The notes below the pieces were generated by a model. The model did no database searches. It was given only the letters and a program-made list of their open reading frames with translations, and was not told the DNA's origin. A DNA stretch of 64,000 bases from Psychrobacillus sp. FSL K6-4046. GTDB lineage: Bacteria > Bacillota > Bacilli > Bacillales_A > Planococcaceae. Positions 1-11,670 of the stretch are shown in pieces. The stretch spans positions 1,357,312-1,421,311 of the forward strand of contig NZ_CP152020.1 in assembly GCF_038624605.1 (NCBI RefSeq). Reading direction: 5' to 3'. A program made the translations under genes and the position numbers. Numbering within the stretch: the stretch's first letter is position 1; every line of letters starts with the position of its first letter.

Positions 1-521
1 AGGGATGGAAAATGGATTCGACTATTGCCCGCCTATTATACGCAGGAATTGTAGGGGACACTGGAAGATTTATGTTCCAAAGCACAACAGAACAAACAAT
101 GCTTTATGCAGGTAAACTAATCTCCTACGGTTTTGATCGAACAGAACTATTTAATGGTATGTATGAAGTAGAGAGCAACATGCTTCAGTTAAAAGGCTAT
201 ATTTACGCTAATTTTGAAATGGAAAATGGCGTAGGACATATGAAATTAACAAGAGAACTTCTGCAAAAATACCAAGTGTCAGAATCTGAGGCTTCCTTAT
301 TGGTAAGTGCCTTGTCAGACGTGAAAGGGATGAAATGCTGGGTTTTCTTTATAGAAGACGAAAAGGAAATCCGCGTTCGATTACGTTCCAAGGGTCCAGT
401 TATTAATGGAGTGGCTAAAAAGTATGGTGGCGGGGGACATCCTTTGGCTGCTGGAGCTACTGCTTATTCATGGGAGGAAGCAGACGAAGTATTAGTGGAC
501 TTAAAAAAAGCTGTAAATTGA
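1..521 (+). CDS. nrnA: Oligoribonuclease/pAp phosphatase NrnA, C-terminal part (5' end outside window)
   Basis: The reading frame is already open at base 3, so the gene starts before the window. About 172 residues remain of a family usually about 310-320 long. The visible part carries the end of the DHH domain (IARLLYAGIVGDTGRF) and the DHHA1 substrate-binding domain ending in GGGGHPLAAGA, the family hallmark. NrnA degrades short RNA oligonucleotides and dephosphorylates pAp in the cytoplasm. Its stop codon lies 10 nt before dnaE, so the two are probably cotranscribed, in line with the nrnA/dnaE neighbourhood of Bacillus. The sporulation genes ytrH and ytrI, which I remember lying near dnaE in B. 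subtilis, are not between them here. Confidence 0.93.
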   Translation, partial: GWKMDSTIARLLYAGIVGDTGRFMFQSTTEQTMLYAGKLISYGFDRTELFNGMYEVESNMLQLKGYIYANFEMENGVGHMKLTRELLQKYQVSESEASLLVSALSDVKGMKCWVFFIEDEKEIRVRLRSKGPVINGVAKKYGGGGHPLAAGATAYSWEEADEVLVDLKKAVN

Positions 522-531
522 GGTGTTATGA

Positions 532-3500
532 ATGCAAACAGTATATCCCCAAATTGTAACCTCAGCGGATATGCTGAAAAGTACAATTCAATTGGAGCAG
601 CTCATTGAAAAGCTGAAAAAAAATAATACAAAGGTGGCAGCCATTACAAACAGTATGTTGTATGGTGTGTTGCCTTTTTGGCATACGCTTATTAAAAATG
701 ACATACAGCCGGTCATTGGGCTAACCATCAAGGTGCAGCTAGACAATGGCCCGGTGTCTTTAGTAGTTTATGCGGAGAATAATAAAGGCTATGAAAACAT
801 CTTAAAAATTTCAAGTGCAATGGAAACGAGAGAGCTAGATTTACTACCAAAGAAATGGCTGAGTGCTTATAAAGAAGGATTAATAGCAGTGTATAAAGCG
901 GATCCCTTGCTCTCAAAAGATAATCTGATAGAACTAATGGCCATATTTAAACCGAGTTGCTTATTCATTGGGATAGAGCGTCCTAGTGGCAAGCCAACGG
1001 AGGAAGAGAGTTTAGTTAGAGAAACAGCTGAAGAACTAGACATTACGCTTACTGTTTATCACGAGTGTCGGTATGTAGATAAAGAGGATGCGTTTGCTTT
1101 TGAAGTACTGCATGCAATGGACCAGTCCGTAAAGATGACAGATTTTCAAAGAAAAAAACCAAAGCCAGACGCTCACGTACTTTCTTACGAGGAATGGAAG
1201 GAATGGTTTGCAGATGTCCCAGAGTGGATCTCTAATACAAAAACAATGTTAGAGCGTTGTATGGTTGTATTCGATAAGAAAAAGCATATAATGCCGAAAT
1301 ATCCTTTGCCAGTAGATGTGAATGCCAAGGATTATTTAGTATCTCTTTGCAAGGAAGGACTAAAAGAGCGAGTACCACATTATACCCAAGCTTATTTAGA
1401 TCGTTTGCAATATGAAATAGACGTTATAAGTCAGATGCAATATGAAGATTACTTCTTAATCGTCCAGGATTTCATGAAGTATGCAAAGCGTTCCAATATT
1501 TTAACAGGACCTGGAAGGGGTTCCTCTGCCAGCTCCCTTGTAGCTTATACTTTATATATTACAGATGTAGATCCTCTCCAATATGGACTCCTATTTGAAC
1601 GATTCTTAAACCCTGAACGTATCACGATGCCCGATATAGATATTGACTTTGCTGACTCAAAAAGAATGGAAGTAGTTCGCTATGTAGCGGAAAAGTATGG
1701 ACAAAATCATGTTTCTCAAATTATTACATTTGGTACCTTGTCAGCGAAAGCAGCTGCCCGTGAAGTAGCAAGAGTATTTGGATTTGAGGCTAGCACCATG
1801 AACGCCATTTCCTCGTTTATACCTTCCAAACTAGGAATTACTTTAAAAGAGGCTTACGACCAGTCACCTAAACTAAGAGAATTTATCCAAACAGAAGATA
1901 TGCGTAAAAAGTGGTTTGAAGTTGCTCTAAAATTAGAGGGACTACCAAGAAATGCATCTACCCATGCCGCAGGAATAGTGTTATCCCCACAACCTTTAGT
2001 AAATACTGTCCCAATTCAAAAGGGGCATGATGAGATTTATTTAACGCAATGGCCAATGAAGGAAGTGGAGGAAAAAGGCTTATTAAAGATGGACTTTTTA
2101 GGATTGCGAAATTTAACAATAATTGAGCGAATTCTTAAATCGATTCATGGTAAGAAGTCTTCTATTTCTTTAAAGGATATACCATTAAATGACGAACGAA
2201 CGTTTAGCCTTCTTCAAAAAGGCGATACAACGGGAGTATTCCAGTTAGAGTCAGCTGGTATGCGTAATGCATTAAAACAAATTAGACCGACTAGATTTGA
2301 AGACATTGTAGCAGTTAATGCACTATACAGACCAGGCCCGATGGATAGCATCCCTCTATATGCAAAACGTAAGCTTGGACAGGCACCTATTACTTACGAG
2401 CACCCAGTTTTAGAGCCGATATTAAGAGAAACATATGGAATTATTGTGTATCAGGAACAGATCATGCAAATTGCCTCCAAAATGGCTGGCTTTACATTTG
2501 GCGAGGCTGACTTGCTTAGAAGAGCCGTTAGTAAAAAAAATAGAGAAGTTTTAGAAAAGGAACGTCATCACTTCGTCCAAAAAGCCAAACAGCTCGGTCA
2601 TGAGGACCAGGCAGCCACTTCTGTTTATGATTTAATCGTCCGTTTTGCAGATTACGGGTTCCCAAAAAGCCATGCGGTTGCATATAGCGTTATTTCTTAT
2701 CAAATGGCTTATTTAAAGGCTCACTATCCATTAGAATTTTACGGTGCTCTCTTAAGTACTGCGATAGGGAATCAGGAAAAGATTAATCAGCTTGTAATCG
2801 AGATGAAACAAAGAGGTATAGCTGTGTTACCTCCTTCTATTTTTAAAAGCCAGTCATCCTTTAGTGTAGAGAACAATGGAATTCGCTTTGGCCTTCAGGC
2901 GATAAAGGGGATCTCGTATCCATTCACGCAAAAGCTTCTACAGCAAAGGCATAAACGGCCAGCGAAATGGGAAGATATTTTTGACATGGCTTCTGATTTG
3001 TCTGCTGTTTTCTTTACTAGGAAAAATATCGAGCCACTTGTAAAGGCTGGAGCTTTGGATGAATTTGGAGTGGAACGTTCTACGTTATTAGCAACTATAG
3101 ATGCTGCCGTAAAATATGCGGAGCTTGTCAGTCCTACAGAGGAAACGGATTTATTTGAAGGAGACTCTTCTCCTTTCGGAAAATCAAAATATATTAAAAT
3201 GGATCCGTTACCAATCATGTCAAAGTTAGAATTTGAAAAAGAAGTGCTTGGTCAATATTTTTCAGAGCATCCAACAGTCTCTAAGAAAAAGATGGATAAT
3301 AACATCCAGCATATTTGGGATATTCAACAGTCTTCGAAGGATTCTTATGTGAAGGTTATTGGAATGGTGGAGGATATTAGAAGGATTCGGACAAAAAAAG
3401 GTGAAGCAATGGCTTTTGTCACCGTCCAAGATGATACCGGGACAGTTTCTATCACTTTATTTCCGGATGATTTTGCTAAATTTAATACCCTTCTAAAAGA

Positions 3501-3585
3501 ACAAGCTATTCTTTTTATAGAAGGTAAGAAAGAGACTAGAAATGGTAGAGTACAAATAATTGCGAAGAATATCTCTACCTGTTGA
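532..3585 (+). CDS. dnaE: DNA polymerase III alpha subunit DnaE (error-prone/lagging-strand polymerase)
   Basis: 1017 residues of a C-family replicative polymerase, somewhat shorter than the roughly 1100 of Bacillus DnaE. The catalytic aspartates are visible: MPDIDIDF gives D368 and D370, and KMDFLGL gives D521. Further family blocks are GPGRGSSA, YRPGPMDSIP and YGFPKSHAVAY, and the C terminus is an OB fold (VIGMVEDIRR...) for single-strand DNA. The N-terminal PHP domain is eroded: the usual HxH metal pair is replaced by YPQIVTS and the LALTD motif by AAITN, so it should not bind metals or proofread. The gene follows nrnA closely, with GAGGTG as ribosome site, and ends at a strong terminator. 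Confidence 0.96.
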   Translation: MQTVYPQIVTSADMLKSTIQLEQLIEKLKKNNTKVAAITNSMLYGVLPFWHTLIKNDIQPVIGLTIKVQLDNGPVSLVVYAENNKGYENILKISSAMETRELDLLPKKWLSAYKEGLIAVYKADPLLSKDNLIELMAIFKPSCLFIGIERPSGKPTEEESLVRETAEELDITLTVYHECRYVDKEDAFAFEVLHAMDQSVKMTDFQRKKPKPDAHVLSYEEWKEWFADVPEWISNTKTMLERCMVVFDKKKHIMPKYPLPVDVNAKDYLVSLCKEGLKERVPHYTQAYLDRLQYEIDVISQMQYEDYFLIVQDFMKYAKRSNILTGPGRGSSASSLVAYTLYITDVDPLQYGLLFERFLNPERITMPDIDIDFADSKRMEVVRYVAEKYGQNHVSQIITFGTLSAKAAAREVARVFGFEASTMNAISSFIPSKLGITLKEAYDQSPKLREFIQTEDMRKKWFEVALKLEGLPRNASTHAAGIVLSPQPLVNTVPIQKGHDEIYLTQWPMKEVEEKGLLKMDFLGLRNLTIIERILKSIHGKKSSISLKDIPLNDERTFSLLQKGDTTGVFQLESAGMRNALKQIRPTRFEDIVAVNALYRPGPMDSIPLYAKRKLGQAPITYEHPVLEPILRETYGIIVYQEQIMQIASKMAGFTFGEADLLRRAVSKKNREVLEKERHHFVQKAKQLGHEDQAATSVYDLIVRFADYGFPKSHAVAYSVISYQMAYLKAHYPLEFYGALLSTAIGNQEKINQLVIEMKQRGIAVLPPSIFKSQSSFSVENNGIRFGLQAIKGISYPFTQKLLQQRHKRPAKWEDIFDMASDLSAVFFTRKNIEPLVKAGALDEFGVERSTLLATIDAAVKYAELVSPTEETDLFEGDSSPFGKSKYIKMDPLPIMSKLEFEKEVLGQYFSEHPTVSKKKMDNNIQHIWDIQQSSKDSYVKVIGMVEDIRRIRTKKGEAMAFVTVQDDTGTVSITLFPDDFAKFNTLLKEQAILFIEGKKETRNGRVQIIAKNISTC

Positions 3586-3633
3586 TTACTAATATCTTCA
3601 ACGATTTTGGATATGGTTACTTAGTGTAGAAAG

Positions 3634-3681
3634 ATAAGCCATCACCACGTGCGCATAGCGACGGTGATGGCTTATTTTTTT
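3634..3681 (+). terminator. Rho-independent terminator of nrnA-dnaE
   Basis: A perfect 13-bp stem (ATAAGCCATCACC at 3634-3646 with its complement at 3663-3675) is followed by a run of T. The stem shares GATAAGCCATCACC with the host repeat broken by the IS at 19617-19632, so this terminator may derive from that repeat family. Confidence 0.9.
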
Positions 3682-3746
3682 TGTTGTTCATAAGGCTATT
3701 GTTAAAGGGAAAAGTGTCACACGCGTCCGGTACTTATGCTATTCGA

Positions 3747-3923
3747 TTAACTTCTCTTTTTAAATAACAAAATGACATTCCATATCAACCCAATAACAAT
3801 GCATATTATTGAAAGGAAAAATGTAAGCCAATAAAAGCTTCCTGCTGGAACGGTGAACTGCGCCAAAATAAATAATATGATTCCAAAAAACAAATACATG
3901 TGTGGTAATACAAATCTATTCAT
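3747..3923 (-). CDS. Small membrane protein, 58 aa
   Basis: The frame starts MNRFVLPHMYLFFGIILF and ends in VILLFKKRS. It is preceded by GGAAGGGTGCAAGG, a plausible ribosome site. Two hydrophobic segments (about residues 8-24 and 30-52) with a basic C-terminal tail indicate a two-pass membrane protein. It lies 35 nt downstream of the 134-aa membrane protein gene on the same strand, so the two probably form an operon. I do not recognise a family. Confidence 0.62.
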   Translation of the reverse strand: MNRFVLPHMYLFFGIILFILAQFTVPAGSFYWLTFFLSIICIVIGLIWNVILLFKKRS

Positions 3924-3958
3924 TGTCCTTGCACCCTTCCTGATTAACTAGAATATTC

Positions 3959-4363
3959 TTATCGGATAGCCATTTTTTTATCTGATTTATTGATTACTAA
4001 TAAAATAATTCCTAAAATACAAGGAAATAAATATATTACTAACATCGTTTCATCCAGGAATTTAAGCATTTCATAATCTGGGAAATTAATATTTCTTTTA
4101 ATATATGCTATGAAATTAGGAACAAATAAAATCCAGTAAATAACCGTCATTACTATCAATTGTATTTTTGACGCAAATATCAGGGTTAATACGAAAAAAA
4201 AAGTTGTTAATGCTGCTAAAAAAATGAATAATTTCAACTCTTCCATGCTATAAGTGACTGGTGTATAGGTAGTCAATAATAGTTTCCTCAAAAAACACAA
4301 AATAAGTAAAACTATTGAAAAGAATACACTGATTGTAAAAGATATAATTTGACTAAGTTTCAT
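3959..4363 (-). CDS. Uncharacterised four-helix membrane protein, 134 aa
   Basis: Four hydrophobic stretches (about residues 5-27, 44-66, 69-90 and 107-126) mark an integral membrane protein with a short basic tail (NKSDKKMAIR). The start is supported by a GAAGGGGG ribosome site 7-8 nt upstream. No catalytic motif is visible. The gene faces away from the fadR-accDA operon and is followed on its own strand by the 58-aa membrane protein. The pair looks like a lineage-specific insert between dnaE and accD. Function unknown. Confidence 0.7.
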   Translation of the reverse strand: MKLSQIISFTISVFFSIVLLILCFLRKLLLTTYTPVTYSMEELKLFIFLAALTTFFFVLTLIFASKIQLIVMTVIYWILFVPNFIAYIKRNINFPDYEMLKFLDETMLVIYLFPCILGIILLVINKSDKKMAIR

Positions 4364-4737
4364 ATATATATTCCCCCTTCAATGAATCTCACTCTTTTTC
4401 ATACCTATAAAGAACTTTTCCTTAAAAGAAAAAACGCTCAATTACTCAATTTCTACTTCACAAACTCGATTTAATTTTAACATAAATATCCAGTTGACGT
4501 GAGCTGATTTTAAACAGACGTAGGGTATACGTGTCACCATATCTGTTAATCAATGAGATACTTTTATTTTTGCCGACGTTTGGTGAATTAGTTGCCACAA
4601 CATTTGTTTTCTGCACTCAAATAATCTTTGATAAATAAAGTAATTAATGTTTTTTCTTTACGTAATGGAAGATTTTATGTATCCTATTATTTATAAGTGG
4701 TCTGACCACTTTGTAATTTATGGAAGAGTGATGTAGT
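4364..4737. other. Intergenic region between divergent genes, 374 bp
   Basis: AT-rich and without a convincing coding frame. The right end holds the fadR-accDA control region: a TATTAT candidate -10 at 4685-4690 and the operator palindrome at 4695-4711. Elsewhere a TTGACG hexamer at about 4493 has no clear partner. I see no RNA gene. Confidence 0.5.
4695..4711. promoter_or_regulatory. FadR/GntR-type operator palindrome
   Basis: AAGTGGTCTGACCACTT is an inverted repeat with 8-bp perfect arms around one central base. The TGGTCnGACCA core has the form bound by FadR-subfamily GntR regulators. It lies 5 bp after a candidate -10 and about 27 bp before the TTG start of a FadR-type regulator, so autorepression of the regulator and control of accDA are likely. 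Confidence 0.75.
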
Positions 4738-5382
4738 TTGAATTCAGATAAGGCCTCAAGAAAAATGTTTCTGGAAATTGTAAAACAACTGAGACAGCTT
4801 ATTCATGATGAAAAAGTACCTATTGGTGGAAAATTACCTTCGGAAAGAGAGCTTGCAGAACGACTACAAGTTGGAAGATCTTCCGTAAGAGAAGCACTTC
4901 GAAGCATGGAATTACTAGGCTTAATAGAGACTAGAAGGGGAGAAGGAACTTTTCTTTCAGATTATCGAAAACATAAACTGGTAGAAGTGCTATCGACCTT
5001 TATTCTGCAGGAGGCTAAGCCTAAGGAAGATGTCCATATCACAAGAGAGGCACTTGAAAAAGATGCTATTAGAAAGGTATGTCTTTCCGAAAAGCTACAT
5101 AAACTTTTAATTTGGGATGCTTTTATAGAAAAATTGCAGGTGGAAGAAGTGCAAAGAGAAGACATTATTAGAGAAATCCTAATCTTATCGGACAATCGCC
5201 TTGGCTTGAAAATTTGGTTTTTATTGAAGCAATATGGTGGAGAGCCTTATCGTAGCTACATGACTTTAGAAGAGAAAGGAATTTGGACTCAATTGCTAGA
5301 ATGTATAAAGCTAGGAGATGAGAAAAAAGGAATTTCTTTTTTTGAGGATTGGCTATTGTTACTAAACAGGGGAGATGTTTAA
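4738..5382 (+). CDS. GntR-family (FadR subfamily) transcriptional regulator
   Basis: 214 residues. The N terminus is a clear GntR winged helix (GGKLPSERELAERLQVGRSS then VREALRSMELLGLIE and RRGEGTF). The C-terminal effector domain is all-helical but short and lacks the regular Asp/His metal-binding pattern of typical FCD domains. The start is TTG, directly after an in-frame stop, with GGAAGAG upstream. The stop codon abuts the accD ATG, so regulator and acetyl-CoA carboxyltransferase genes are one operon. The inferred role is control of malonyl-CoA synthesis in response to an acyl or organic-acid ligand. The ligand cannot be read from sequence. Confidence 0.85.
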   Translation: MNSDKASRKMFLEIVKQLRQLIHDEKVPIGGKLPSERELAERLQVGRSSVREALRSMELLGLIETRRGEGTFLSDYRKHKLVEVLSTFILQEAKPKEDVHITREALEKDAIRKVCLSEKLHKLLIWDAFIEKLQVEEVQREDIIREILILSDNRLGLKIWFLLKQYGGEPYRSYMTLEEKGIWTQLLECIKLGDEKKGISFFEDWLLLLNRGDV

Positions 5383-6245
5383 ATGAGCATTCGAGATATA
5401 TTTAGAAAGAACCAAAAAAGAAAATATGCGACTATACCATCGGAGAAAGCACATGATGTTCCTGAAGGAATTATGGTTAAATGTCCGGAGTGTAGGAAGA
5501 ATGTTTTCACCAAGGATCTTATGAAAAACTTAAAGGTTTGTCCTTCCTGTGAACATCATATGAAAATGACAGCTCAAGAACGTATTGATATTTTTCTAGA
5601 TGAAGACACCTTTGTTTCAATGGATGATCATTTAGAAACAGTAAATCCATTAAATTTTCCTAGCTACACGGAAAAGGTTAAATCAGATTCTAACAAAACA
5701 GGCTTGAATGAGGCAGTGTTAACTGGCATTGGGAAACTGAAGGAACATACGGTTGTAGTGGCAGTAATGGACTCCCATTTCCGTATGGGATCTATGGGAT
5801 CGGTAGTCGGCGAAAAAATTACGAGAGCAATTGAAAAAGCAACGGAGCTGAAAGTTCCTTTTATCATTTATACAGCGAGCGGTGGAGCAAGAATGCAAGA
5901 AGGCGTATTGTCTTTAATGCAGATGGCAAAGACATCTGTTGCTTTAAGAAGACATAGCGACCATGGTTTATTATATATTTCTATTTTAACTCACCCAACT
6001 ACTGGAGGAGTCTCCGCAAGCTTTGCCTCAGTCGGAGATATTAATCTAGCAGAACCACGTGCACTTATCGGATTTGCTGGAAGACGAGTCATTGAACAAA
6101 CCGTTCGTGAGAAGCTGCCAGACGATTTTCAAACAGCTGAATTTTTAATGGAGCATGGTCAGCTGGATGCAGTTGTACACCGACAAGAAATGAGAGACAC
6201 GGTAGCGAATCTAGTTAACTTACATGTTCAAAAGGAGGTAGTCGT

Positions 6246-6252
<7 letters not shown>
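5383..6252 (+). CDS. accD: Acetyl-CoA carboxylase carboxyltransferase subunit beta
   Basis: 289 residues. The N-terminal four-cysteine zinc ribbon is seen as CPEC at 34-37 and CPSC at 53-56. The crotonase-fold body carries the conserved [11 protein letters not shown] and [13 protein letters not shown] blocks that line the CoA and carboxybiotin site. With AccA it transfers the carboxyl group from biotin to acetyl-CoA, making malonyl-CoA, the first committed step of fatty acid synthesis. It starts directly after the regulator stop, and its last seven bases overlap accA, implying translational coupling and equal subunit supply. Confidence 0.97.
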
Positions 6253-8242
<1,990 letters not shown>

Positions 8243-8279
8243 GATTACATAAATTACAGCAATAGGAAGGATTAGATGT

Positions 8280-10040
8280 ATGAGAAAAACTAAAATAGTT
8301 TGTACAATTGGACCAGCAAGTGAATCAGAGGAAACATTAGAAAAGCTAATAGAAGCTGGCATGAATGTTGCTCGCTTAAACTTTTCTCATGGTAGCCATG
8401 AAGAACATGCTGGAAGAATCGAACGTATTAAAAAAGTAGCTAAAAGATTAGACAAAATTGTTGGAATCTTACTGGATACGAAAGGTCCTGAGATTCGCAC
8501 ACATAAGATGGAAAATGATGGAATTGAACTAGCATCTGGGCAATCCATTGATATCTCTATGACAGAAGTGCTAGGCAATAATGAGCGTTTCTCTATTTCC
8601 TATGAAAAGTTAATAGAGGATGTACAGGAAGGGTCTATTATATTACTTGATGATGGGCTGATCGAGCTTATCGTGAAGGGAATAGATTTAGAAAATGGAA
8701 TTATTCATACGTATGTACAAAACGCTGGAACTTTAAAGAATAACAAGGGTGTTAACGTACCAGGAGTTTCTGTGCAATTACCAGGTATTACAGAAAAAGA
8801 TGCAAAAGATATTCTCTTTGGTATTGAACGGGATGTGGATTTCGTTGCTGCTTCTTTTGTTCGTAGAGCTAAAGATGTACAGGAAATCCGTGAACTTTTA
8901 GAAAATAATAATGGATCTCATATTCAAATCATACCTAAAATTGAAAACCAAGAGGGTGTCGATAATATTGATGAAATCCTTCAAGTTTCTGATGGCTTAA
9001 TGGTTGCAAGGGGAGATCTTGGAGTAGAGATTCCTGCGGAAGAAGTTCCACTAGTACAAAAATCACTTATTCAAAAATGTAACGAAGCAGGTAAGCCGGT
9101 TATTACTGCGACACAAATGTTAGACTCTATGCAAAGAAATCCTCGTCCTACACGTGCAGAAGCAAGTGACGTGGCAAACGCAATCTTTGACGGTACAGAT
9201 GCTATTATGCTTTCTGGTGAGACAGCTGCTGGGCTATATCCACTTGAAGCAGTTCAGACGATGGATAAAATCGCAAAACGTACCGAAAATGCAATTGATT
9301 ATCGTGCTATTGTTAACAAACTAAGCAAGGCAAGAGAAGTTAATCTGACAGATGCAATAGGGCAAGCGGTTGCTCATACTGCCATTAACTTAAAGGTTAA
9401 AGCGGTTATTGCTCCGACAGAAAGTGGACATACAGCTAAAATGATTTCTAAATTTAGACCTGGTGTGCCTATTATTGCTGTGACATCTACTGTAAAACCA
9501 TCTAGATTGCTTACATTAGTATGGGGAGTGTATCCGATAGTTGGAAAGAAAGCACATTCCACGGATGAGGTACTAGAAATTGCTGTGGAGGAAAGTATTT
9601 TACAGCATTATGTGACACACGGAGATTTAGTGGTAATCACTGCAGGAGTTCCAGTTGGACAAGCAGGTACTACTAACTTAATGAAAGTTCATGTTATTGG
9701 AGACATGGTGGCTAAGGGGCAAGGTATCGGAAAGAAAACTGCCTTTGGTAAAGCAATCGTTGTTAATAACGCAAAGGAACTAGAAGGTCAAGATACAAGT
9801 AATAGTATTATCGTGACCATTGGTTCTGACAAAGATATGGTTCCTGCTATTGAGAATTGCAAAGGCTTGATCACAGAAGAAGGTGGCTTAACAAGTCATG
9901 CTGCTGTCGTAGGTTTAAGCTTTGGAATTCCTGTAATAGTTGGGGTTCAAGATGCAACGAAACTAATAGAAAATGGTCAAGAGCTTACGTTAGATGCTGA
10001 AAGTGGTGTAATCTACAGCGGGCAAGCTAGCATTATTTAA
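8280..10040 (+). CDS. pyk: Pyruvate kinase with C-terminal PEP-utiliser-like domain
   Basis: 586 residues, the long Bacillus form. The TIM barrel opens with [14 protein letters not shown] and carries [11 protein letters not shown], the lysine/glutamate block [26 protein letters not shown] and the effector domain. The extra C-terminal domain (about 475-586) contains [15 protein letters not shown], the phosphohistidine-domain motif of PEP-utilising enzymes, with its histidine retained. It converts PEP and ADP to pyruvate and ATP. It is the second gene of the pfkA operon and is followed by a strong terminator. Confidence 0.97.
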   Translation: MRKTKIVCTIGPASESEETLEKLIEAGMNVARLNFSHGSHEEHAGRIERIKKVAKRLDKIVGILLDTKGPEIRTHKMENDGIELASGQSIDISMTEVLGNNERFSISYEKLIEDVQEGSIILLDDGLIELIVKGIDLENGIIHTYVQNAGTLKNNKGVNVPGVSVQLPGITEKDAKDILFGIERDVDFVAASFVRRAKDVQEIRELLENNNGSHIQIIPKIENQEGVDNIDEILQVSDGLMVARGDLGVEIPAEEVPLVQKSLIQKCNEAGKPVITATQMLDSMQRNPRPTRAEASDVANAIFDGTDAIMLSGETAAGLYPLEAVQTMDKIAKRTENAIDYRAIVNKLSKAREVNLTDAIGQAVAHTAINLKVKAVIAPTESGHTAKMISKFRPGVPIIAVTSTVKPSRLLTLVWGVYPIVGKKAHSTDEVLEIAVEESILQHYVTHGDLVVITAGVPVGQAGTTNLMKVHVIGDMVAKGQGIGKKTAFGKAIVVNNAKELEGQDTSNSIIVTIGSDKDMVPAIENCKGLITEEGGLTSHAAVVGLSFGIPVIVGVQDATKLIENGQELTLDAESGVIYSGQASII

Positions 10041-10072
10041 TTAGATATTCTAAGAATTTATATATTTTCAAG

Positions 10073-10106
10073 ACAAGTGCCTCACATAAAGTGAGGCACT
10101 TGTTTT
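10073..10106 (+). terminator. Terminator of pfkA-pyk
   Basis: A perfect 13-bp stem ACAAGTGCCTCAC/GTGAGGCACTTGT with a 5-nt loop ATAAA, then TTT. Confidence 0.9.
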
Positions 10107-10134
10107 ATACTTAGTATAGAAGGACGGTGTCTTT

Positions 10135-10527
10135 ATGAAATGGATCATAGGTTTGTTTATAGTAGTTCCTGCAGTTGAGTTGTATATTTTACTTTTAGCA
10201 GGTAAGTCATTAGGAGCTTTCAATACACTTTTACTAATCATGGCCACTGGAATTATTGGTGGTTTTGTAGCAAAGCGTCAAGGTATGAAAGCTTTCCGCG
10301 AGGTTTCGGATAGTGTGAAAAACTACCAAGCACCGGGTGAATCAGCGATTAATGGAATATGTATTTTCATTGGTGCTATTTTAGTAATACTACCAGGATT
10401 TATCTCTGATATTCTTGGGTTTTTATTGTTGTTCTCACCAACGCGTAAGCTGTTCAAACCTTTGTTTTATAGATGGGTTAAGAAAAAGATGAAAAATGGT
10501 CAAGTCATCGTGATGAAGTCTTCATAG
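10135..10527 (+). CDS. fxsA: FxsA-family membrane protein
   Basis: 130 residues beginning MKWIIGLFIVVPAVELYILL. Four hydrophobic segments are visible, with the family blocks PAVELYILL, ATGIIGGFVAKRQG and FIGAILVILPGFISDILGFL. FxsA proteins are small inner-membrane proteins named for suppressing phage F exclusion in E. coli; the Bacillus role is unclear. The gene sits after pyk, as ytzA does in Bacillus. Its last 23 bases overlap the 3' end of the convergent permease gene, which implies antisense overlap of the two transcripts. Confidence 0.88.
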   Translation: MKWIIGLFIVVPAVELYILLLAGKSLGAFNTLLLIMATGIIGGFVAKRQGMKAFREVSDSVKNYQAPGESAINGICIFIGAILVILPGFISDILGFLLLFSPTRKLFKPLFYRWVKKKMKNGQVIVMKSS

Positions 10528-11479
10528 ACCCTCCCCATTTGTTAGCTATTAAATAGATGAATGGGCTGAATAGAATACCAACAAAGCCAAATATTAATAC
10601 TGCCGCAGCACTTAAAAAGAATACATGGACAGCTTTAATCTGCATAGAAGCCGACCAAAGTAAATTGTCTACTATATGTCTTGTAAGCTGCACAAAAATA
10701 TAAAGCAATAAAATAATACTGCCAAATAGTTTCGCGTCTAGCAGGAAGAAATAAATACTCATAGGTATTAAAATTATGCCAGTCCCAAGAAAAGGTATGC
10801 TATCTACTAAAGAAATTAAAAAAGCATTTTTTATCGGGTTATGTAGACCAAGCACGTTAAAGCCTATAGAAAGTAAAATAAATGTAATTAACAATAACTT
10901 CACTTCCACGCCCAAAAAGCTATTAACTACCTCCGAAGACTTCATGACTACTTTATGAAAGAATTCTCTTGTTTTCACTGGGAAATAGATCAGGAACCAA
11001 AGTCTATTCTTTGTAGACTCATACAACGAAAAAAAAAGTCCAATGCTAAAAAGAAGTACTTCAAAAACATAGGTAGGCAGATGAGTAAGATTCACCAATA
11101 AATTATTTAAAATGGTGTTTAATAGCTCTTGGAACTTGTCTTCAAACATTAGAAATATAGGATGCTTTTGCAAGTCATCAAAAGGTAAATATAAAAGATG
11201 CTCATGCAGAAGAGGTATAAGCGTGACTAATGATTGAAAGATAAAATATACGAAAAGTAAAAAGCTACTTAATATAATTACCTCTGTTAATAGTACACTC
11301 ACTATAATTGGCAGCCTGAGTTTCTTGTGAAAGAAATTAGACGTTGGAAATAATAGATAACCGCACAGGATAGATAACGTTAAAGGGTAAGCAATGAAAA
11401 GGATTAATCCAATGATTCCAATTGGCATCCAATAAGATATAATATCTTTCTTGTTTATTTGAAAACTAACTATATTCAT
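10505..11479 (-). CDS. ytvI: AI-2E-family permease, YtvI-like
   Basis: 324 residues with about seven hydrophobic segments and the family region SLVDSIPFLGTGIILIP near residue 235. This superfamily (formerly UPF0118) includes exporters and sodium/proton antiporters. The Bacillus protein at this location, YtvI, is described as a sporulation membrane protein and is somewhat longer, as I recall. The gene is convergent with fxsA, overlapping it by 23 bp, and divergent from citZ. Specific substrate unknown. Confidence 0.8.
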   Translation of the reverse strand: MNIVSFQINKKDIISYWMPIGIIGLILFIAYPLTLSILCGYLLFPTSNFFHKKLRLPIIVSVLLTEVIILSSFLLFVYFIFQSLVTLIPLLHEHLLYLPFDDLQKHPIFLMFEDKFQELLNTILNNLLVNLTHLPTYVFEVLLFSIGLFFSLYESTKNRLWFLIYFPVKTREFFHKVVMKSSEVVNSFLGVEVKLLLITFILLSIGFNVLGLHNPIKNAFLISLVDSIPFLGTGIILIPMSIYFFLLDAKLFGSIILLLYIFVQLTRHIVDNLLWSASMQIKAVHVFFLSAAAVLIFGFVGILFSPFIYLIANKWGGSMKTSSR

Positions 11480-11527
11480 CCATTCTTTTCTCAGTATAAA
11501 TTGATTGAAAAGTTATTTTTTAATAAT

Positions 11528-11541
11528 TTTAAGCGTTTTCA
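11528..11541. promoter_or_regulatory. Candidate cre site (CcpA) upstream of citZ
   Basis: The complement of TTTAAGCGTTTTCA reads TGAAAACGCTTAAA, one mismatch from the cre consensus TGWNANCGNTNWCA. It abuts the -35 of the citZ promoter. CcpA repression of citZ is known in Bacillus. The match here is by eye. Confidence 0.5.
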
Positions 11542-11570
11542 TTCACAAAATAGCCAAAATTGATTATAAT
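11542..11570 (+). promoter_or_regulatory. Sigma-A promoter of citZ-icd-mdh
   Basis: TTCACA at 11542-11547, a 17-bp spacer and TATAAT at 11565-11570. It leaves a leader of roughly 90 nt before citZ. Confidence 0.72.
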
Positions 11571-11670
11571 ACGAGAGTAAGCAATTTAAAGGTACATATT
11601 AAATACAGGTAAAACTCTATTTACGAGACAAGTAGATAATGCAGTTTTTCTGTAGAAGGGGAGATTACTA

